Below, one piece after another: positions 25,579-33,713 of a DNA stretch of 64,000 nucleotides (position 1 is its first letter; every line of letters starts with the position of its first letter). The stretch lies in NCBI RefSeq assembly GCF_041428715.1, contig NZ_CP155572.1. The stretch is one strand, 5' to 3'. A model generated the notes under the pieces. It saw only the letters and a program-made list of their open reading frames with translations, did not search any database and was not told the origin of the DNA. Origin of the DNA: Sporomusa malonica. GTDB lineage: Bacteria > Bacillota > Negativicutes > Sporomusales > Sporomusaceae. The translations under genes and the position numbers were made by a program.

Positions 25579-26867
25579 ATAAACTTATTTCCAGTAATTG
25601 TGGCGTAATTAGCCCTGATTCTGTTGAAGATTATGTAAAAGCTGGCGGTTATGAGGGGTTGAAAAAGGCTTTCACTATGAAGCCCGAAGAAATAATCGGC
25701 GAAGTTAAGAAAGCCAAACTATTAGGACGCGGCGGCGCTGCTTATCCGGCTGGTTCCAAGTGGGAACAACTGCTGGAAATCCCCGAGTTCCCGAAATATA
25801 TCGTTATTAATGCTGACGAGGGCGAGCCAGGTACTTTCAAAGATAAGCTGCTGTTAGGTCAAGATCCGCTGAGAGTAATCGAAGGTATGACCATTTCTGG
25901 TCATGTTTTCAATTCCCATGATGGTTACATTTATATTCGCGGCGAATACCGGGCTATCCAAAAAGTGTTCCAGAGCGCCATTGATAATGCTGTGAAAGCA
26001 GGATATCTAGGCAAGAACATTATGGGCACTGGTTTTGAATTCAACATTCATATTATGACCGGTGCTGGTGCCTATGTATGCGGTGAAAACTCCGCGCTAT
26101 TGAATTCTATTGAAGGCAAGGCCGGACGTCCGCGTATTAAACCCCCTCATTTAGCTGAAGTCGGACTATTCCTAATGCCGACACTGGTTAATAACGTTGA
26201 ATCAATTTCCAATATCCCGACAATTGTTCTGGATGGCGGCGATAAATACCTGAGCTATGGCACTAAAGACAGCGGTGGTACAAAATTGATTTGCCTGTCA
26301 GGCAATGTTGTTAATCGTGGCGTATATGAGATTCCTTTTGGTGTAAACCTGCGCGATGCCATTTATGACCCCGAATTGGGCGGTGGTATTCCTAATGGCA
26401 AAAAGCTTAAATTTTTCCACCTTGGTGGTCAATCAGGTCCTATAGGGGCTGAAGCACAGTTAGACACCATGTACTGCTACAAAGCGCTTCGTAACGCCGG
26501 CTTAAGTGTTGGTTCAGGCGCAATTGTGGTAATGGATGAAGATGTCTGTGTTATTGACTACTTAAAAGGTGTAACCGAATTCTTCATCCACGAGTCCTGC
26601 GGTAAATGTACTCCTTGCCGGGAAGGTAACAAGCAAATTTATGCAATACTTTGCAAACTTTCCGAAGGTGAAGCGACCAAGGATGATATGGTAGTCCTCA
26701 AGCGCATGATTGATACCATGACTAATGCCTCGTTCTGCGGCTTGGGTCAATCGGCGGCAGTCGCCTTGAATACCTGCTGGAAGCTCTTCAAAGATGAATT
26801 TGAAGACCACTTGAATAAGAAGTGTCCGGCACAAGTTTGCTTTACTGAACAGGAAAGAGGTGAGTAG
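25566..26867 (+). CDS. hydB: [FeFe]-hydrogenase NuoF-like flavin subunit, short form (operon 1)
   Basis: 433 residues. FMN/NAD-binding NuoF core: GRGGAAYPAGSKW near residue 55, NADEGEPGTFKDK near residue 80, GAGAYVCGENSALL near residue 165. The Fe4S4 motif ESCGKCTPCREGNKQ is near residue 343. Unlike the HydB at 55547 (596 residues) it lacks both the N-terminal thioredoxin-like [2Fe-2S] domain and the C-terminal two-cluster ferredoxin domain. This short form must use different electron wiring. The stop overlaps the start region of hydA. Confidence 0.93.
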   Translation: MSKINKLISSNCGVISPDSVEDYVKAGGYEGLKKAFTMKPEEIIGEVKKAKLLGRGGAAYPAGSKWEQLLEIPEFPKYIVINADEGEPGTFKDKLLLGQDPLRVIEGMTISGHVFNSHDGYIYIRGEYRAIQKVFQSAIDNAVKAGYLGKNIMGTGFEFNIHIMTGAGAYVCGENSALLNSIEGKAGRPRIKPPHLAEVGLFLMPTLVNNVESISNIPTIVLDGGDKYLSYGTKDSGGTKLICLSGNVVNRGVYEIPFGVNLRDAIYDPELGGGIPNGKKLKFFHLGGQSGPIGAEAQLDTMYCYKALRNAGLSVGSGAIVVMDEDVCVIDYLKGVTEFFIHESCGKCTPCREGNKQIYAILCKLSEGEATKDDMVVLKRMIDTMTNASFCGLGQSAAVALNTCWKLFKDEFEDHLNKKCPAQVCFTEQERGE

Positions 26868-26869
26868 TG

Positions 26870-28615
26870 ATGGGCCATCATGCATCAGATCCAAATAAAA
26901 TAGTCAACATTACAATTGACGGCATTCCCGTATCGTGTCCTGAGACCACACTTATCCTGGACGCAGCGAAAATGGTTGGTATAGATATTCCTGTGTTATG
27001 CTATCATCCTGACCTTAAAGTACGCGCTACCTGCCGTGTGTGCGTAGTAGAGATGAAAGGCCAGAAAAAACTAAAGACTGCTTGTGGTAACGAGGTATGG
27101 GACGGTGCTGAGTTTATCACCAATAGCCCGTCAGTACGTCAAGCCAGAAAAGATGTTCTTGAGCTTATCTTGGCTGAACATCCCCAAGATTGCTTAAAAT
27201 GTGTTAGAAACACTAACTGTGAGCTGCAGCGGCTAGCGAATGACTTTGGGATTAGCAAACCGCTGTTTGAAAATCAGCCTAAACAAATCCCTATCGAAGA
27301 CTCTAACGGCGTAATTGTTCGCGATATGTCCAAGTGCGTAAAATGCGGACGCTGTGTTGAGATGTGCCAAGAGGTTCAAACCGTTGGTGCCATCAATACT
27401 GCTCACCGTTCAGTTGAATTCGAAGTTACCACTGCGTTTGACCGGCCGCTCCAAGACACTACCTGCGTATACTGCGGCCAATGTATTTCGGTCTGCCCGG
27501 TAGGAGCATTATATGAAAAAGATGATAGTGAAAAAGTATGGCAGGCAATTACCAATGCTGACAAGCATGTTCTTGTTCAAGTAGCTCCGGCTGTCCGGGT
27601 AGCCTTAGGTGAAGAATTTGGTATGGGCTCTGGCAGTATTGCTACAGGAAAAATGGTAGCTGCCCTCCGGCGCTTGGGCTTTGACAAAGTGTTTGATACC
27701 GATTTTGCCGCTGACGTCACTATTATGGAAGAAGGCAGCGAGCTGCTAGAGAGAATGAGCCACGGCGGCGCACTGCCGCTTATCACCTCTTGCAGCCCTG
27801 GTTGGATCAATTTTGTCGAGGGTTTCTATCCTGAACTCTTACCTAATGTGTCAAGCTGTAAATCGCCACAACAAATGTTTGGCGCGCTGGCCAAGACCTA
27901 TTATGCAGAAAAAGCAGGCATTGATCCCAGTAAAATAGTATCAGTGTCCATAATGCCTTGCGTTGCTAAGAAAAACGAAAGTGCTCGGCCTGAGATGAAC
28001 GGCAGCGGTTATCGCGATGTTGACGTTGTGTTGACCACTCGCGAATTGGCTCGTATGATTAAGCAGTCTGGAATTGACTTCAACAAGCTAGCTGATGAAG
28101 AATTTGACGCTCCGCTTGGTATTTCTACCGGTGCGGCTGTTATCTTCGGTACTTCAGGCGGTGTTATGGAAGCGGCGCTTCGTACTGTCTACGAAGTTGT
28201 GACAGGCAAAGAACTTGCTAACATTGATTTTGAAGGCATTCGGGGTATGACAGGTGTTAAAGAAGCTGAAGTCGATCTTGAGGGCACAAAAGTCAAAGTG
28301 GCAATTGCCAACGGCTTGAAAAATGCCCGCGTGATTCTTGATAAAATCAAGGCTGGCGAGTGTGACTATCAATTTGTGGAAATTATGTGTTGCCCTGGCG
28401 GCTGTATTGGCGGCGGTGGTCAACCTTGGGGTACCACCAAAGCAACTAAAGAGGCCCGGATGGCTGGTCTCTATCAGGCTGACCGCGAAACTCCAATTCG
28501 GCAGTCGCATAAGAACCCGGCAGTTAAAGTCTTGTATGAGGAATTCTTGGGTAAACCGCTTAGTCACAAATCCCATGAACTTCTCCATACTCATTATCAT
28601 CCCCGCCATAAGTAA
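26870..28615 (+). CDS. hydA: [FeFe]-hydrogenase catalytic subunit (operon 1)
   Basis: 581 residues, multi-cluster form. N-terminal [2Fe-2S] (CYHPDLKVRATCRVC), His-Cys Fe4S4 (HPQDCLKCVRNTNC), two Fe4S4 (CVKCGRCVEMCQ and CVYCGQCISVCP, about residues 145-210). H-cluster motifs are TSCSPGW (near residue 307), MPCVAKKNE (near 364) and CCPGGCIGGGGQPW (near 507). The L1 motif has TSCSP instead of TSCCP, a variant known in NAD(P)-linked trimeric hydrogenases. It splits or forms H2 and couples to HydBC. ATG at 26870 is chosen over GTG 26867. Confidence 0.95.
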   Translation: MGHHASDPNKIVNITIDGIPVSCPETTLILDAAKMVGIDIPVLCYHPDLKVRATCRVCVVEMKGQKKLKTACGNEVWDGAEFITNSPSVRQARKDVLELILAEHPQDCLKCVRNTNCELQRLANDFGISKPLFENQPKQIPIEDSNGVIVRDMSKCVKCGRCVEMCQEVQTVGAINTAHRSVEFEVTTAFDRPLQDTTCVYCGQCISVCPVGALYEKDDSEKVWQAITNADKHVLVQVAPAVRVALGEEFGMGSGSIATGKMVAALRRLGFDKVFDTDFAADVTIMEEGSELLERMSHGGALPLITSCSPGWINFVEGFYPELLPNVSSCKSPQQMFGALAKTYYAEKAGIDPSKIVSVSIMPCVAKKNESARPEMNGSGYRDVDVVLTTRELARMIKQSGIDFNKLADEEFDAPLGISTGAAVIFGTSGGVMEAALRTVYEVVTGKELANIDFEGIRGMTGVKEAEVDLEGTKVKVAIANGLKNARVILDKIKAGECDYQFVEIMCCPGGCIGGGGQPWGTTKATKEARMAGLYQADRETPIRQSHKNPAVKVLYEEFLGKPLSHKSHELLHTHYHPRHK

Positions 28616-28644
28616 GAGATTAAAAGCGAGACTGCTTCACGTGC

Positions 28645-28692
28645 GCTCGCAATGACATGGGATGAACTAACCTATCTAGCGTCATTGCGAGC
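28645..28692. repeat. REP-like palindrome downstream of hydA
   Basis: GCTCGCAATGAC (28645-28656) and its exact complement GTCATTGCGAGC (28681-28692); the similarity continues outward imperfectly for about 15 more bases on each side. GTCATTGCGAGC is a common core of bacterial intergenic REP-type repeats. No second copy was found in this window. Confidence 0.7.
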
Positions 28693-28729
28693 ATAGTGTG
28701 GCAATCCACGTAGCCAATGTTGGTTTGTA

Positions 28730-28768
28730 AATGAGGACGGCTTCTATCATAGCCGTCCTCATTTATTA
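28730..28768 (+). terminator. Rho-independent terminator of hydrogenase operon 1
   Basis: AATGAGGACGGCT (28730-28742) and AGCCGTCCTCATT (28751-28763), a perfect 13-bp stem with an 8-base loop, followed by TATTAAATA. It can act in both directions. Confidence 0.85.
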
Positions 28769-28787
28769 AATATAATCCAATCGCAGT

Positions 28788-28817
28788 TTGTCTATACGAG
28801 ACAGGCTGTGATAAAAT
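28788..28817 (+). promoter_or_regulatory. Possible sigma-A promoter for the pab operon
   Basis: TTGTCT, 18 bases, TAAAAT, about 54 bases before the pabA start and just after the hydA terminator. The boxes are moderate matches only. Confidence 0.4.
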
Positions 28818-28870
28818 ATATATGGGGCTTATTGCCTTTTAACGAGAACATGCTGAGGAGGAACTGAAGC

Positions 28871-29473
28871 TTGATATTAATGATAGACAACTACGATTCC
28901 TTTGTATATAACCTCGTCCAGTACCTTGGCGAAATGGGAGAAGATATCCGGGTTTTTCGAAATAATAAATTGACAGTTGCTCAAATCGAAGACATGCGTC
29001 CTGACCATATTATTCTCTCGCCTGGCCCTTGTACTCCCAATGAAGCCGGTATTAGCCTCGAACTCCTCAAGTATTTTAAAGGGAGAATACCCATGCTGGG
29101 CGTTTGTCTTGGCCATCAGGCCATCGGCCAGGCGTTTGGCGGTGAGGTTGTGCGTGCTCCACGCTTGATGCACGGCAAGACCTCATTGGTATACCATGAC
29201 GGTAAAGGTGTTTTTGCCGGTTTAAAAAGCCCATTGGCAGCTACCCGCTATCATTCACTCATTGTCAAAAAAGAAACATTGCCTGACTGCTTCGAAATTA
29301 CTGCTGAGACTGATCTTGGTGAAATTATGGGTATTCGCCATAAAGAGTACCTAATTGAAGGTGTACAATTTCATCCAGAATCTATTCTGACTGAAGATGG
29401 ACATGCGATGCTCGAAAACTTCCTTGCTATGAACCCAACATGGACAACCAAGAGGAAAGGGGCCAGCCGGTAA
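28871..29473 (+). CDS. pabA: Aminodeoxychorismate/anthranilate synthase glutamine amidotransferase
   Basis: 200 residues, class I glutamine amidotransferase. It begins at TTG (GAGGAGG upstream) with the typical MILMIDNYDSFVYNLVQYLG. The nucleophile is in MLGVCLGHQAIGQAFGG near residue 78 and the His/Glu pair is in GVQFHPES near residue 169. It provides ammonia to PabB. The neighbours pabB and pabC and the lack of trp genes point to p-aminobenzoate, and so folate, rather than tryptophan; PabA/TrpG dual use remains possible. High folate demand of the WL pathway makes this location logical. Confidence 0.93.
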   Translation: MILMIDNYDSFVYNLVQYLGEMGEDIRVFRNNKLTVAQIEDMRPDHIILSPGPCTPNEAGISLELLKYFKGRIPMLGVCLGHQAIGQAFGGEVVRAPRLMHGKTSLVYHDGKGVFAGLKSPLAATRYHSLIVKKETLPDCFEITAETDLGEIMGIRHKEYLIEGVQFHPESILTEDGHAMLENFLAMNPTWTTKRKGASR

Positions 29474-30880
29474 ATGAGACCGACACCAATTATTCGAGAG
29501 ATAAACCTGACATTGCCGCCTGCAGAAGTGTTTGCGTTATTTGCCCAACAGCCATATAGTGTTTTTTTAGATAGCGGCATGGATAAAAATGGTATGGGGC
29601 GCTATTCGTTTATTGCCCGTGACCCATTCCTGGTATTTTCCAGCAAAGAAAAAACAATACATATTGAAGATAAGAGTGGCCGCAAGACCTTTGAGGGTAA
29701 TCCCTTCAATGAGCTTAAACGGCTGCTCAGTATATATAAAACCCAAAAAGTACCTGGGTTACCCCCGTTAACTGGCGGTATTATCGGCTACTTCGGCTAT
29801 GATATGGGATATCTTTTAGAGATAATTCCCGGTTTGAGTACAGATGACCTGAATAATCCTGACTGTTTTTTCGGTTTTTATGATACGGTGTTGATTTTTG
29901 ATCACCATACCAATAAGACCTACATTGCCTCTAATGGCTTCCCTGTGCAAAACGAACCGGCCCGGTGCAAACAGGCTGAAGCACGTATTGCTGAACTAGC
30001 TGCTTTAGTAGCCGAAGCTAAGCCATTGCCTGAGCCTAAGCCACAGATACCTGAAGGCCAGTATCAATCTAATTTTACCCGTGAAGGGCATTGTAATATG
30101 GTGCAGCAAGGCATAGACTACATTGCTGCCGGTGATATTTTCCAGGTAAACCTGACACAGCGGTTTAACGCCAAAGTGACGGTACCTCCCTATGAACTGT
30201 ACCGCTATCTCCGGCATATTAATCCTGCGCCGTTTGCCTCTTATTTGAATTTTGGCGAAGTCATTGTCGCCAGTGCCTCACCTGAACGTTATCTGCTTGT
30301 AACTGATAGAATGGTGGAGACAAGACCGATCAAGGGAACAAGACCGCGTGGGAAAGATCCGGAATCTGATAAGCAGCTCGGTGAAGAACTGTTTGCCAGT
30401 GAAAAGGACCGGGCTGAGTTGGTTATGATTATTGACCTTGAACGCAATGACTTAGGCCGGGTGTGTGAGTTCGGCAGTGTCCGTGTGCCTGATCTAATCC
30501 GGCTGGAACAATATGCGACAGTATTTCATCTTGTGTCAACTGTAGTGGGAAAACTGGCAGATGGCAAAGATATTATTGATCTGGTAACCGCCTCTTTCCC
30601 AGGCGGCTCGATTACGGGCGCTCCTAAAGTACGCGCAATGGAGATCATTGACGAGCTTGAGCCGGTGCGACGGGGCATCTATACCGGTTCCATCGGTTAT
30701 ATTGATTTCAACGGTGACTCCGACCTTAATATTGTTATCCGCACATTTATTATTAAAGGAGATCGTGCCTATTACCAGATGGGGGGCGGGATCATAGCCG
30801 ACTCTGTACCTGAGCTTGAGTATGAAGAAAGTTTGGATAAAGCGCGTGCACTTATGAAAGCCCTGGGTTACCAGGTGTAA
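29474..30880 (+). CDS. pabB: Aminodeoxychorismate synthase component I
   Basis: 468 residues, chorismate-binding family. The N-terminal region (FLDSGMDKNGMGRYSFIARD near residues 33-52) precedes the catalytic C-terminal half with VEARPIKG-type VETRPIKGTRPRG (near residue 278), ERNDLGRVC (near residue 319) and FPGGSITGAPKVRAMEIID (near residue 375). The PIKGTRPRG segment carries a Lys typical of PabB; TrpE has Ala there. It makes 4-amino-4-deoxychorismate with PabA. Its ATG follows the pabA stop with no spacing. Confidence 0.93.
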   Translation: MRPTPIIREINLTLPPAEVFALFAQQPYSVFLDSGMDKNGMGRYSFIARDPFLVFSSKEKTIHIEDKSGRKTFEGNPFNELKRLLSIYKTQKVPGLPPLTGGIIGYFGYDMGYLLEIIPGLSTDDLNNPDCFFGFYDTVLIFDHHTNKTYIASNGFPVQNEPARCKQAEARIAELAALVAEAKPLPEPKPQIPEGQYQSNFTREGHCNMVQQGIDYIAAGDIFQVNLTQRFNAKVTVPPYELYRYLRHINPAPFASYLNFGEVIVASASPERYLLVTDRMVETRPIKGTRPRGKDPESDKQLGEELFASEKDRAELVMIIDLERNDLGRVCEFGSVRVPDLIRLEQYATVFHLVSTVVGKLADGKDIIDLVTASFPGGSITGAPKVRAMEIIDELEPVRRGIYTGSIGYIDFNGDSDLNIVIRTFIIKGDRAYYQMGGGIIADSVPELEYEESLDKARALMKALGYQV

Positions 30881-30900
30881 AAGGCTTGGGCGGGTGACAT

Positions 30901-31746
30901 ATGATTATTTATTTTAATGGCCGGTTGGTTTCCAGCGAAGAATGTATTGTTTCACCGTTAGATCATGGTTTTCTCTATGGTCACGGTTTGTTTGAGACTA
31001 TGCGCGCTTATAACGGTAGGATATTTCGGCTCCAAGACCATCTAAAACGCCTTGAAGAGGCTGCTGAATATCTTGGCTGGCCTGAAATCCCCAAAAGAAT
31101 GGAACTTGGTAAGGCCATCGATAGTGTTCTGAAGGCGAATCATCTGCACGATGCTTCGGTACGTCTGACCTTATCACGGGGCATTGGGACAGCGCGCCCT
31201 GACCTTGCCAGCTGCGGTCAGCCGACTGTTGCAGTGTTTGCATCGCCATTGCCGCAACCACTGCCGCCTGAGGGCTGGCAAGTCGCTATAGTCAAATTAC
31301 GGCGTAACTTATCTTCACCACTTGTCAGAATAAAATCAGCCAACTATCTTGACAATATGTTAGCCAAAGCGGAGGCTAGGCGCCATAATGCCCAGGAGGC
31401 CATTATGCTGAATACAGATGGCTTTGTGGCAGAAGGTTCAATGAGCAATATATTCTTTGTTACAGGTAACCAACTAGTTACCCCCGACGATAACAGCGGC
31501 ATATTGCCAGGGGTCACAAGGCGGATTATTATTGAATTGGCACAATTGGCAGGGATACCTGTTGAGATACGCCAAGTCAACCCGGAAGAACTTGCCGGGG
31601 CTGACGAGATATTTTTAACAAGTTCTATTATGGAGGTTATTCCGGTAACGGCAGTTAATGGACAGCCTATTGGCGATAAACCTGCCATAGGGGCGATGAC
31701 TGCCAAACTGCAGATGCTGTATCGGGAGCTTGCCGAAAAGGAGTGA
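30901..31746 (+). CDS. pabC: Class IV PLP aminotransferase, probable aminodeoxychorismate lyase
   Basis: 281 residues, fold-type IV PLP enzyme. Family marks are SPLDHGFLYGHGLFETMRAY (about residues 19-38), KSANYLDNMLAKAEAR (PLP Lys near residue 146) and EGSMSNIFFV (near residue 178). It would release pyruvate from aminodeoxychorismate to give p-aminobenzoate. Branched-chain or D-amino acid aminotransferase is a formal alternative within the same family, but the pabAB context favours PabC. fdhD follows only four bases later, so folate and formate-dehydrogenase functions share a transcript. Confidence 0.88.
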   Translation: MIIYFNGRLVSSEECIVSPLDHGFLYGHGLFETMRAYNGRIFRLQDHLKRLEEAAEYLGWPEIPKRMELGKAIDSVLKANHLHDASVRLTLSRGIGTARPDLASCGQPTVAVFASPLPQPLPPEGWQVAIVKLRRNLSSPLVRIKSANYLDNMLAKAEARRHNAQEAIMLNTDGFVAEGSMSNIFFVTGNQLVTPDDNSGILPGVTRRIIIELAQLAGIPVEIRQVNPEELAGADEIFLTSSIMEVIPVTAVNGQPIGDKPAIGAMTAKLQMLYRELAEKE

Positions 31747-31750
31747 TCAA

Positions 31751-32545
31751 ATGGACGCACTCAAAGGAACGGCCCAATATCAGGTTATCAAGGTTCGAGG
31801 GCAGGAGATATTAAAAACTGAAGAACCAGTTGTTGAAGAGATACCGCTTACTATATATTTAAACGGTAAAGAACTTGTAACTATGTTAGCCGCAGCTGGA
31901 GAAGAAGAGTACTTAGTAACAGGTTTTTTAGCAACTGAAGGCATTATTCAAGACGTTAAAGATATTGCAACCCTTACCGTGGATATGCAGCAGGGTGTAA
32001 TACATGCCACAACAGTGTCAGGCGAAACAGCAGCCGAAAAGATGTTTTTGAAGCGTTATCTTACTGCCTGCTGTGGCAAAGGGCGGAGTGCTTTTTACTT
32101 TGCCAATGATGTTTTAACAGCTAAAATTGTGAATACCGAGATCAAGCTAACACCGCAGGAAGCTATGGCTTATTCTGAAATGTTGGAAGCAGCATCGGAG
32201 ACATTCAGGTTAACAGGAGGAGTTCATGGCGGCGCGTTGGCGGCAGAAGGTAAGTTAGTCTGTTGGAGTCAGGATATCGGGCGTCACAATGTGTTCGATA
32301 AATTATATGGACGCTGCCTAAAAGAAGGGATCAGTACACAAGATAAAGTGTTGGTTTTTTCCGGCCGGGTCTCATCTGAGATTATTTTGAAGGTCAGCAA
32401 AATGAATATATCTGTCATTATTGCTCGTTCAGCGCCAACGAGCTTAGCACTTGATATGGCTGAAGAACTTGGTGTTACAGTAATTGGTTTTGCCAGAGAT
32501 GAACGGTTGAACGTATATACTCATCCGGAGCGAATTGTAGGCTGA
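31751..32545 (+). CDS. fdhD: FdhD sulfurtransferase for formate dehydrogenase
   Basis: 264 residues from ATG 31751 (AAAGGAGTGATCAA upstream; a TTG 21 bases earlier gives a longer frame). FdhD passes sulfur from IscS to the bis-MGD Mo/W cofactor, which activates formate dehydrogenase. The Cys pair is in TACCGKGRSAF near residue 106. GGVHGGALAAEG and DIGRHNVFDKLYG (near residues 160-185) are conserved family segments. The two Sec-containing formate dehydrogenases downstream are its likely clients. A terminator follows at 32553. Confidence 0.93.
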   Translation: MDALKGTAQYQVIKVRGQEILKTEEPVVEEIPLTIYLNGKELVTMLAAAGEEEYLVTGFLATEGIIQDVKDIATLTVDMQQGVIHATTVSGETAAEKMFLKRYLTACCGKGRSAFYFANDVLTAKIVNTEIKLTPQEAMAYSEMLEAASETFRLTGGVHGGALAAEGKLVCWSQDIGRHNVFDKLYGRCLKEGISTQDKVLVFSGRVSSEIILKVSKMNISVIIARSAPTSLALDMAEELGVTVIGFARDERLNVYTHPERIVG

Positions 32546-32552
32546 TAAAAGT

Positions 32553-32595
32553 AACTCTTCCGAAGGCAAACCTTCTTCCGGAAGAGTTTTCGTTG
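32553..32595 (+). terminator. Rho-independent terminator after fdhD
   Basis: AACTCTTCCG (32553-32562) pairs with CGGAAGAGTT (32579-32588), with a nested GAAGG-CAAA-CCTTC stem, then TTCGTTGTTTC. It ends the pab-fdhD transcript. Confidence 0.8.
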
Positions 32596-32673
32596 TTTCA
32601 TTTTATATTTTTTAACTGGAATATTTTTTGAAGTGGTTAACGTGCAGAATTGGTTATGCAGGAGGAGAAGCAA

Positions 32674-33699
32674 GTGGCGTTAAAGAAAGTGCGGGTAAGT
32701 GAAGCGGTTGGCATGGTGTTGGGGCATGATATGACCAAGATTGTACCAGGTGAATATAAGGGACCAGCATTTAAAAAGGGGCACATTATTCGCCAGGAAG
32801 ATATACCTCATTTACTTAATATTGGCAAAGAGCATATATTTTTGCTTGAGTTAGGTGATGACCAAGTCCACGAAAACGATGCCGCCCAGCGAATTGCCTG
32901 TTTGGTAGGGGGAGCAAATACTTATTTAACAGGACCGGCCGAAGGAAGGGTAAATATTTTAGCTCAATATGATGGGTTATTAAAGGTAAACCGGGGCGCA
33001 GTAACTAGGATTAATTCTGTTGATTACACTGTGTTATCTACTTTGCATGGGAACAGACTTGTTAATGCAGGCGAAATTTTGGCTGGAGTAAAGGTAGTAC
33101 CATTGATAGTAGCAGGCGAAACAATTGATCATGTAGAGAAGATAGCTGGCGAATATCAAGATATTGTGTCAATAAAACCATTGCAGCCATTGAAAACAGC
33201 AATAATTACAACAGGCAACGAGGTTTTTTATGGGCGAATTCAGGACAAGTTCGGCCCTGTACTAGAAGAAAAAATCAAAACCTATAAGGCTGCTTTTAGC
33301 GGGTTGAGTTTTCAGCCGGATGATAAAGAGAAAATTACTCAGGCTATTCTGGACTGCGCACATGCGGGTGCTGAGGTAATCGTTATTACCGGAGGGATGT
33401 CGGTTGACCCGGACGATGTGACTCCGGATGCTATCCGCGCAACCGGCGCGGAAATTATTACTTACGGGACTCCGGTATTGCCGGGAGCTATGTTTATGCT
33501 GGCATATCTTGATAATATAGCTATTTTAGGATTGCCGGCTTGTGGCATGTTTTCAAAAATCACGGTATTTGATTTAGTGTTTCCAAGAATACTTGCTGGT
33601 GAAAAGTTAAGCAAGCAGGATTTTGCTGAAATGGGATACGGCGGTCTATGCATGGGCTGCAAAGAATGTTTCTATCCTTGTTGCCCGTTTGGAAAGTGA
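32674..33699 (+). CDS. Molybdopterin-binding (MoeA/MogA-like) protein with Cys-rich tail
   Basis: 341 residues from GTG 32674 (CAGGAGGAGAAG upstream). The C-terminal half has the MoCF_biosynth domain: AIITTGNEVFYGRIQDKFG (near residue 183) and VIVITGGMSVDPDDVTPDAI (near residue 236). The N-terminal half (AVGMVLGHDMTKIVPGEYKG) is the form seen in stand-alone molybdopterin-binding proteins of anaerobes. The tail CMGCKECFYPCC has five Cys, suggesting metal or Fe-S binding. It is probably involved in metal insertion or in handling molybdopterin for the FDHs; exact role unknown. It is followed by moeA. Confidence 0.85.
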   Translation: MALKKVRVSEAVGMVLGHDMTKIVPGEYKGPAFKKGHIIRQEDIPHLLNIGKEHIFLLELGDDQVHENDAAQRIACLVGGANTYLTGPAEGRVNILAQYDGLLKVNRGAVTRINSVDYTVLSTLHGNRLVNAGEILAGVKVVPLIVAGETIDHVEKIAGEYQDIVSIKPLQPLKTAIITTGNEVFYGRIQDKFGPVLEEKIKTYKAAFSGLSFQPDDKEKITQAILDCAHAGAEVIVITGGMSVDPDDVTPDAIRATGAEIITYGTPVLPGAMFMLAYLDNIAILGLPACGMFSKITVFDLVFPRILAGEKLSKQDFAEMGYGGLCMGCKECFYPCCPFGK

Positions 33700-33713
33700 A
33701 GGAGGAATGTCCG

